NCBI RefSeq assembly: GCF_000275845.1
Contig: NW_006766921.1
Coordinates: forward strand, 222,120-286,119
Origin: Dichomitus squalens LYAD-421 SS1
Taxonomy: Eukaryota > Basidiomycota > Agaricomycetes > Polyporales > Polyporaceae
Direction: 5' to 3'
DNA: 64,000 nucleotides
Shown here in pieces: positions 56,301 through 64,000 of this stretch. Each line of letters opens with the position of its first letter. Position 1 is the stretch's first letter. The notes under the pieces were generated by a model that saw only the letters and a list, made by a program, of their open reading frames with translations, ran no database searches and was not told the origin of the DNA. Made by a program: the position numbers and the translations under genes.

Positions 56301-56788
56301 ACTGCGCAATGCGCGCGTTTGACAGCCCCGCACGCGCATTACGGCAGCTCCTCGATTCTAGGCGATTCGTACCCTCCGGGCCCGCCGGAGCCTCCGCCCT
56401 CCCATTCCCAGCACCAGCACCAGCATCATAGCAACTATGGCGGCCAGTCGTACGCGGGGCCGCCGGGCCCGCCTCTGTCACACCCGCCGCAGGCGTCGTC
56501 AGGATATGGACAGCAACAGCCGCCACCGCCCCCGGTGCCGTATGGTCGTCCGCCTGGGACGTATGGGCATGGGCAGTCGGGCGGCAGAATTGCGGGTGGA
56601 GGCGGGCCGTTGGGGGGTGCGCTGAATCTGGTGGGGAACGTCGCTGGGCCGAGTGCGAAGAACTCGTTGCAGAACTTGGCAAATTGTGAGTGATTTGTTT
56701 GCTCGCGGTGATATGAGGTAGACGAGAGTGATGCTGACGTGCTTGCGCAGCAGGATCGAAGCTGTTCGACAAGTATGTTCGGAGATAA
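53316..56788 (+). CDS. GH99/GH71-like glycosidase with proline-rich tail
   Basis: Six exons (53316-53791, 53872-54370, 54443-54573, 54628-55976, 56326-56685, 56751-56788) give about 950 aa. Residues 1-450 form the domain often annotated as xylosidase/arabinosidase, related to GH71/GH99 barrels: FLVGYQGWFTCAGDG, GWLHWFDYP, YPNGEQAFLFSSRHPKTVQR, HFNWMALHGVDGAFLQRFLG, VFAIMYDVSGV, VALWGFGMSD, GGAYIMAGVPAHWR, IGRYNDE, YDEGTAFMPVVSHKRQVP. A 450-residue Pro/Ser/His-rich tail follows, ending in a conserved-looking helix (GALNLVGNVAGPSAKNSLQN) and GSKLFDKYVRR. No signal peptide is visible, so the protein may be cytosolic or membrane-associated through its tail. The substrate is unknown. The 349-bp intron before exon 5 is long for this window, and its acceptor was chosen by frame. 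Confidence 0.75.
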
Positions 56789-57190
56789 AGATATCAGAGA
56801 GACAGATGTGAACGAACTTCGATATGAAATCGCCGTTGTGTGCGATTATCACGCTATCTTCGCTACATTCACGCTTGCACTCGTGCGTACTGTAGACCGA
56901 TGCTGGTGGATGCACGTCATATTGCCAATGGCCAATGTTACGGTGAGTAGAAAATAGTGAAGTAATACGTTGAGACTGTCATGCTACATACGACTGCTTA
57001 ATGCAATGCTGATAATACCCTGACTACCCATGAAATATATGATATACAGATAGCGACCGATGCTTGGCTATGAATCGGCCAGCAAGAATACCAATATATG
57101 CTCAAGATGCTAAGACCATGTCATGATGAAACAAGACCGCGGCTTCTGGAACCAATGCTACCTTTTCATACATATGCATGTGTGTCAGCG
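56789..57190. other. Convergent 3' region
   Basis: About 400 bp, AT-rich, between converging stop codons. It probably holds two terminators. No gene was seen. Confidence 0.5.
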
Positions 57191-58587
57191 TTAGAAGATC
57201 AGAATCTGTCCGCCACTCCGGTTCGCGACGTTGTTCCCAAGCAGGCCTGGGCCAGGGAGGCGGCCCTTCCAGCCCTGCGGGTGGTAGGGAGTTAACGATG
57301 CGTTTTCATCAAATGAGTCGCGCTCCTCCTGGTTGTATGTGTCGTTGAACGGACGCACGGGAGGGAGCGGGACAGGCGTGCTTTTCGTCATGGGCGTGAG
57401 GTCGAAGAGCCGCAGGCTGTCTGGGACCCAATCGGAGGGAGAGGGGGCGCGGCGGGCCCGCTTCCTCGTACGCGGACGGGCTTCTGGTGTGCTTCCTGTG
57501 GCGGACTCGGGCGACGCCACGTCGTCCTCGCTAGTCCTGCGCTTCCGAGCTGGGCGGCGGGTGGCGTTGGTGGTGGAGATAGCTGTGTCGGATGGGCCAG
57601 GCGGTCCTACGCTCGCATCGGACGAGCCCCGCGCGGAGACGGGGGACGTAGCAGTGGACGTCGCCTGGGACTGGGAAGTGCCCGAAGCGGTCTCGCTGGA
57701 GGGATCATCCGCAGCGGGCGTTCCCGGGCCTGCGGTGGCGGCGTGTGCGACACGACATGTCTTCGCGTGTCGGTTGAGATTCGAGGCGACCCCGAAGCGT
57801 CGCCCACAGCTTTCGCACGCAAAGGCTGGGAGGGGAAGCAGCGTGAGTGACGGTGAGGTTATGGCAGGGGGCACCGGGCCAAGGCCAGGGGGCGCGCATT
57901 ACGTACCTTTCTCTCCCGTGTGTACGAGAAGGTGCTGCAAGGCCAGTAAGCACCGCGTAGCGAGAATCCCACAACCCGCGCTCTTGCTCACCTTCTTCAA
58001 GGTACTAGGCCTGGATTGTCACAGACGGTGCATCGTGAGCCTCCCCGCTGGCGCAGATGGCGGACGAAGCCGAGAGGCACTGCGCGCACTCACCTGTCGA
58101 AACTCTTGTGGCACATCCAACACGGATGTATCTTCTTCTTGGATTCCTTCGAGCGGCTCGCGCCAGACGGCGGCGTCCGATCTTCGCCTCGTTCTGACCC
58201 ATCGCCATCGTTGCGCGAGGGATCCTCCGACGTCGGGCTGGTCGCGGTGGGAGCAAGTCGGTTGCACTGAGGGATTGTGATCGCCATGGTGGGCGTCGAT
58301 GCTGTTGCCCAAGTCGTCGCGCCCTGCTGGGTTTTATGGGGAAGCACTCGATAGTCTGGCGGTGCCACCGGGTAGATGGGTAATGGGGCGGCACTGGAAG
58401 AAGCATACGAGTAGCTCATTCGGGCGCAAGCGCTGGTTCCAGCGTATGCCGGCCCTTGCGGGTGGTAGGCCGCATGATCAGAGGGAAATCCTGCGAGGAA
58501 GTTGGTCGGCGTGTGGGATGCATGGGTGTGGTGTTGTGGCGTCGGCGTCGTCGCCACAGTGTAGAGGTAGCCTGCAGAGGGCGTCAT
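57191..58587 (-). CDS. C2H2 zinc-finger transcription factor
   Basis: Four exons (58094-58587, 57992-58010, 57907-57934, 57191-57825) encode about 391 aa. Two zinc fingers are assembled from all four exons: HPCWMCHKSFDRPSTLKKHL, LVHTGEKAFACESCGRRFG and VASNLNRHAKTC. The second finger ends His-x4-Cys rather than His-x3-His. The N-terminus is Pro/Tyr/Ser-rich. The C-terminus has a nuclear-type basic stretch (RTRKRARRAPSPSDWVPDSL), then STPVPLPPVRPF, EERDSFDENASLTPYHPQGW and KGRLPGPGLLG, a conserved arrangement in a group of basidiomycete C2H2 factors. Targets are unknown. The finger is cut by 19- and 28-nt exons, so automatic models may break it. The start at 58587 (MTPSAGYLY) is the first ATG in the exon, and longer upstream frames begin with non-ATG codons. 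Confidence 0.85.
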
Positions 58588-60893
58588 GATGGGCGTGAGT
58601 ACGTTCAGACTCGGATACAGACCCAAGTGAGACTGAGTTTCGGGAAGGAGCTCGTGGTGTTCGGGCGGGACGAGGCGTATGCAGTTATATATCCAAGGAA
58701 GCTGGACGATGATGATTTTTGAATTCAAGGAAGCACGCCCACGTTGTCAGCAACGAGGACCTGTACCTATGTGGGGTTTTGCAGGGACACGGAGATCGAA
58801 AGTGGACTGCTGGACAATCAGTGCCGCTTCCCAACATTGCGTTCGCAAGCTTAGACTGAACATGGAACATCCTCCTTCCAGCGCGCAGGAATCTATCCAC
58901 ATCCGTGAAGTGCCCCTCCCCCGGGTCCAGCCTGCCCGTTCGTCGAGCTGCCTTCCGGTTCTCCGGACGGTGGCAGACGCTCCGATAACGGAAAGCACTC
59001 ACAGTGCGCCCTATAGTTGGAGGAGGAGAATTGAGAACGACGTCGACGCATGTTCGTGCCCGAGAGCCGCCTGCGGATTCGAGTATATACAGTCCGAGTC
59101 ACCGCTGTGCGGGACGGCCAGGGGGCGCCAGGGTCGCAATCATGGGCATCTTTCAAGTTCGCATTCGCTCCCGTGGCGCCGTCCTGCGCACCTGTCGCCG
59201 TTCTATCCGAATATGGGCATCTGCAGCACCAATTGACCGCGCAGAAGAGCCTACAGAGGGCTCGACGCATGGACTTGGATGCATCGTGGCAACACGGCCA
59301 TCCTCGCTCCCGACGATCAATCACCCGAGGAATCGCTCGAGAACACTTGAACCACCGGCCACAGAGCGCGCACGCCCTGCGCCGTCGCCATGGCCGGTTT
59401 GAATGCCAGACGAGTTCGGTGAGGGAGGAGGCCCACGGCGAACAAGGTTGGACTTGGCCGCGTTCGTTTGCGGGGCTAGCGCGGCATCTCGGCAGACACG
59501 AGTTTGTCTCGACAGACGCGCATCGCGTTGGCAGTGCTGCTTTCATTCACAAGTAATACGGCACAAGAATTCGTCCGCGCTCGCTGCGGGCAGAACCTAG
59601 ATGCAAGCAAGGTTTCAGCCTCTCACCCGCACGACTGCACACCTCGTCCCGCGTACTGCGAGAGGCTGTTCCTCTGGCAACCGCGCAAGGCGCAGAGCGC
59701 TGCAGAAAAGCACCAGGTCCGCCCGCCAACGCGAATATGGCGCACCGTCCCACCGCATGAAGTGCGTCCCCGTCCGCGAGGCTTCATAGGGACATATGAA
59801 AGAAGAAGAAGGGACATTGAGCGCCAGCGAGCCAGGTCATGCTGGAAACGAGACGTCCTCCAGAGCCGGGGCGTCGTCTCAGCTCACGAGAAGTCACCGA
59901 TCGACAGCACAACTCAAACGATCGCGGTATGTCACTGGGCATCGAAATCGCACCGTGTGCTCGTGAGGTCTCGTGGGGCGTAGCCAATCTGGCAGGGGAG
60001 CTTACAATCTGCATGACGTGTCGGGCACAAAAGGTCCCCGGTCTGTTACATGCCGACATCTGCCTTCCCAGTTACCCTACGGATTGTTCGGAGGGCAATC
60101 GCACAGCCAGAAGGACGTCCGCGGAATGGCGCTGTGCGTAGAAAGAACGCTAAATGTCAATATGCCGGCGGTAGGAGGTCAACTGGGACACGAACAGGGA
60201 TAGGTCCCTTGGGCGCGCAGTGAGCGTTGAAGCCCGGCGCAGGCCAGGCCATCGGATGCGCTCGAAAGATGTCCCTTTCGGCTGAAATTACGATGGAAGC
60301 GACTTTGTGTGGCAGTCGGATTTCTTCAAGTACGAGCTGAGATTGCATTACTTACCGGCCGAAATCTGAGTCAGATGGACCGAGATCTATGACCCACTCA
60401 GACATAGCCGATATCTTGGAAGCGGGTGGCGGTGGTGATACCGACGACGGTGTACCCGGAGCTCGCTTGCAATGTGGGCGTGTTTCTGCACGGCGGGATA
60501 CGTCAAAGAGATTCGTATTAGCCCTCGGAGATTGTGTATTGAGCCTGTCGGAGATAGGGCATCATTATGCCTTGAAGAAGGACCACCAGACCGCCTGAGC
60601 TGCTGGATTACGGGTCGGTCCTGCCTGAAAGCGGTCGTCAGAGCGAGGTCGGGAGGCACAGTATTTTGACAGGAAAATGTAGGTCCATATTGGCGGGGTC
60701 ATCGGCCACGTGGCGCAGATCCAAGCGACGACCTGCAACGAAAGCGCCGTCTCCGGAGGACCGGGCCGGGACGAGGGCATCCGTTTTGGGAAGTTGGCTC
60801 GAAGGCGGACTCGCTGCAGCCACCGTCGCCTGCTTCGTCCCACCACCGTCCCGCTCTCCTCTCCCGCTCTCTGTCCTGTTCTCGGCTGCAGCG
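58588..60893. other. 2.3 kb divergent region without a gene
   Basis: This lies between the starts of the C2H2 and Rsc1/2-like genes. Many frames of 60-215 codons overlap in all six frames with Arg/His-rich composition typical of random GC-rich DNA. I found no domain, splice-extended frame or RNA gene. A long upstream regulatory region or a non-coding transcript is possible. Confidence 0.45.
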
Positions 60894-63800
60894 ATGCCAG
60901 TCTCAGCTGCGCAGAAGACGGCTATTGAAGAAGTCATCAGGGCCATTACGAGCGCGTCCAGCCGCCGTGCCAAACGGCGTCTCGCGGACATGTTCATGGA
61001 CCTCGTGGATAGGGAGTCTTGGCCTGAGTACTATGAGGTTCCAATCCTCTGCGACAGGACCCAATGCTGCTCTCATTCAACGCTCGCTGTGACAGGTCAT
61101 CCCTCAGCCCCGCTGCATCAATGGCGTGAAGGCGAATCTTGCCCAGAACAAGTATAAAAATCCGCTCGACGCGTTTATCGACCTCAACCTCGTTTTTCTT
61201 AACGCGCTCCATTACAACGAGGATGGGAGTCAGATAGCGAAGGATGCCAATACGCTGAAGGTGAGGTTCGGCTGTTTCATCAGGCACCCCCGTATTCCCA
61301 TCAACGTGATTCTCAAACCCCGGCTACTGTGAAGGGTATCCTGGAGAGCGAGTGGAGGCAGCGTCCACTACTCCCCGTACCGCCTATGTCTCCAGCCAAG
61401 CCGCCTTCCGCTACACAGAAAGGGAACGCGTCGAAAGACCAGAAAGAACGTGCCGCAGTCGTCCCGGGCCCTATCAAGTCCCAGACCACCGCAGCGTCCT
61501 CGTCGAAGTCCCAGTCTAAGGCGCCAGCGAAGCCTTCCCCCCCTATACAGCTCAATTCTACCCCCTCCCCTCTGCAAACACGAGTCTCGCAAACACAACA
61601 CAGCGACGTGAAGAAAGAGAAGGAGACCGTCACAGTTAAGGCAGGGACGCCTGAAGGGGAGCCTTCACAAGACATGGATGTAGATATTGGTGGGACGCCA
61701 GAGCCTGAAGTCGTCGCTCAGGATTCGGCGAGAGATGGAGAGAGCGAGGAGATTGTCCGTCAGCTGGAGAAGGGCCTACCCCGCTGGGCGGGCTTCGCAG
61801 ATGTTGGCTGGACAGAAGACCTCACATCCGTAAGTTCCCGAGCGCCGAGTGTCGGATTCATAGATGGGAAGTGTCGGACCGCACACTGACAAGCTGACAG
61901 GACCGCATGGTGGAGATTGTAACGACGTTGTCCAAGTATAGGGATGAGAGGTCACTTTTGCTTCAAGTCTGACAGCCATGACCCCGTTTATTCATACAGG
62001 ACTGTTCTGTAGCGGCAACCGACCTGCTGCCAGTCTAGAAGGCATCCCAGAGGAGACGGACATCCCGGATTTATCGTTCACTGTGAGAGAGCGCCGCACG
62101 TTCTCGTGCGCGTACCGTGTCTGACCATCTGCTTCTTAGCACGCCCTCTCGCTCCGCCTTGTCGAGGTGAGCTTCTCATGTCTGTTCAATTGTCGATCAT
62201 GGCGTCAGACGTAAGGGACAGAGTCGTTCCCGAATGAACTACTATGAAACACCGCAGGCGTTCGACAAGGAGATGTCCCAGCTGTTTCTGAAGGCGCGTC
62301 GTTGGTATGATCCCGGTACTGAACCTTATGGCAATGCTCTAGCGTTGCAAGTGCGTTTCGCATCGTCAACTCCCCCTGTTCAGTATCTCACCTTCAGATT
62401 ATATCCCCTCAACAGAGGTTCTACCAAGCCCTCACCTCCTCAAACCCACCGACCCCGCCGTATTCGTCCACCACCAGTTTTGCCTCGCTCCCAGCGGGAC
62501 CCGGTACAGCTACGCCTCTTCATTCTGTCGAAGGTGACGCCGCTACGAGGGTGACCACCTTCCGCGTCTCTGAAAAGGACAAAAGGATAGTGGAGGAGGT
62601 ACATTACAAGGGCTGGAGCATTCGCCTCGCGGATTGGCTGCACCTCAGCAATCCCGATGACCCGAGTAGGCCCATCATTGCGCATGTATTCAAATGCTTC
62701 GTCTCTGAGGAAACGTACGTTCATAGCCTCGTGCTTACGGAGGCGCGAACTCATGGCACACGTCCCCACAGCCAGCGGAAGGGACAGCCGGGCGTGTCTG
62801 TGTGTTGGTACTACAGACCTGAGCAGGTGAGTCAACTGCACATAAATGAATGGGCGCAGACCAATGTCTTGGCATCACAGACATGGCACCCCACCGACAG
62901 GCAGTTCTGGGAGAATGAGGTATTCAAGACAGGTAGCGTCACTCGCCCTGGTTCAAGCCTCAACAGTCCGCTGACGATCATCGTCTCACAGGCCACTTCG
63001 CAGACCATCCCCTCGAGGACATCATCGAGAAAATCGCGGTGCAGTTCACTGCGCGGCACGTCCGCGGCCGGCCTCGTCCGCCGTTCTGGTACCCGGGCTG
63101 GCCGCTGTACGTTTGCGACTCGCGCTACCACGACCGAGAGCGCGCGTTCGTGAAAATCAAGAATTGGAACTCGTGCATCCCCGAGGAGGTGCGCAAGAAG
63201 GAGGAGTTCATGCAGATCTACCCGTTCGAACGTCCCGTCTTTCCGCGCCGGCATCCTAGCCCCTTTTTGAGCGGTGCGAAAATCGTCGCGCCCGGAGGTG
63301 TGCTGGACGCGAATGCAAACGCAGCCCCGGGGGAGAAGGTGGAGCCGGAGAAGCCGGAGAGTGGAGGTGCTGGGCCCGGGACGAGGACTAGGACACGGCC
63401 CAAGAGGGCGACGGTGCAGAAGGCAGAGGCCGAGAAGGCAGCTGCGAGCAGAGGCGTGTCCGCAACGCCGATGCAGCCCTCCACGAGCTTGTCGTACCAA
63501 CAGCAGACGCAGCCTCCATATGTTCAGACGTACCCTCCTCGGGAAGACCGCTCGATCGTTGCCGCTGCTGGGGGACTGGCAGTGCTGGGAAGCAATGCTG
63601 CGATTGAAGAGCTTCCGCCGGAGACAGGTGCGCAGCCAAAGGATACCTTGAGCCGTTCGGGGGATGATAACAGTTTTTGCCTTTTCTTTCTCTAGCGAGA
63701 CATTTTGATCGCGACCCGGAGACGAACGAGGTGCTCTGGTTCGCCGCGCCGCCTGTCGACATTGTTCATGCTCCGCCTCCTCGACACAGCTTGAAGTATC

Positions 63801-63943
63801 TGGCACACCTCGCGCGAAAACGTAAAGGGCAGGCCGGCGAACACGCCATGGACGTAGATGGCGCTCCTCCGCCGAAAAGGCAGAAGATGTCCATGACCGT
63901 CACGGAGACTTTGGCGGCGCTATTACAGGAGAACGGCTTGTAA
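60894..63943 (+). CDS. Rsc1/Rsc2-like chromatin remodelling subunit (bromodomain + BAH)
   Basis: Twelve exons (including 60894-61037, 61096-61260, 61335-61829, 62140-62166, 62416-62714, 62992-63627, 63696-63943) give about 777 aa. One bromodomain occupies residues 10-105 with LVDRESWPEYYEVIPQP and the acetyl-lysine-binding Asn in ALHYNEDGSQIAKDA. A BAH domain begins around residue 380: HYKGWSIRLADWLHLSNPDD, RPIIAHVFKCFVSEE, VSVCWYYRPEQTWHPTDRQF and ENEVFKTGHFADHPLEDIIE, continuing with PPFWYPGWPLYVCDSRYHDR. The end has a basic patch (KRKGQ..PPPKRQK). RSC slides and ejects nucleosomes at promoters, and these subunits read acetylated histones. Yeast Rsc1/Rsc2 carry two bromodomains; only one is visible here. 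The gene ends 57 bp before the window edge. Confidence 0.9.
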
Positions 63944-64000
63944 CGAGACGTTTGAGAATTAACTTACCTTACAGACATGGCCCGGCTGATTCACGCGTAC

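Overview
The window looks like nuclear DNA of a filamentous basidiomycete, most likely an Agaricomycete. The genes are intron-rich, with mostly 50-65 bp GT-AG introns. Coding DNA is GC-rich, both strands are used at about one gene per 2.5 kb, and several predicted proteins have a basidiomycete look, such as the C2H2 factor with its conserved C-terminus and the standalone cullin N-terminal-repeat protein. No rRNA, tRNA, CRISPR array, plasmid or viral gene was seen. I rebuilt 25 protein-coding genes by hand, joining exons where splice sites, reading frame and family similarity agreed. Every coding sum is a multiple of three. Family assignments rest on remembered family sequences, because no search was possible.

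Layout, left to right. 0.4-2.7 kb: a CaMK-type Ser/Thr kinase (-), followed by about 3 kb without a gene that carries scattered copies of a short inverted motif. 5.8-9.5 kb: an HMG-box factor (+) and a class 1A-like dihydroorotate dehydrogenase family enzyme (-). 11.7-18.6 kb: TRAPP subunit Trs31 (-), a large BTB protein (+), the SWR1-complex subunit Swc5 (-) and, divergent from it, a cullin N-terminal-repeat protein (+). 19.3-27.8 kb: Rgp1 (+), a PSP1-domain protein (+) and a GNAT acetyltransferase (-). 29.5-35.1 kb: a disordered Ser/Pro-rich protein (+), a Kre9/Knh1-like single-pass membrane protein (-) and a Med9-like Mediator subunit (-).

35.7-44.4 kb: a 20-exon TRK potassium transporter, COP9 signalosome subunit 7 and a 17-exon serine carboxypeptidase, all (+). 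44.5-48.7 kb: a Dabb-domain protein and two paralogous small secreted proteins, all (-). 49.8-52.7 kb: a metallo-beta-lactamase-fold hydrolase (-), divergent from a P-loop kinase-like protein (+), then the RING subunit Apc11 (-). 53.3-63.9 kb: a GH99/GH71-like glycosidase with a long proline-rich tail (+), a C2H2 zinc-finger factor (-) and an Rsc1/Rsc2-like bromodomain-BAH protein (+).

Most genes are housekeeping: vesicle traffic (Trs31, Rgp1), chromatin and transcription (Swc5, Rsc1/2, Med9, HMG, C2H2), ubiquitin and NEDD8 control (Apc11, Csn7, cullin-like), and ion transport (Trk). They do not form one obvious pathway cluster. The most unusual items are the N-terminal-only cullin protein next to the other SCF/APC/CSN-related genes of the window, very small exons (7, 8, 12, 13, 15 and 19 nt) in several genes, the duplicated secreted-protein pair, and the class 1A-like DHODH with a substituted lysine. 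I did not find a clearly new multi-gene system.
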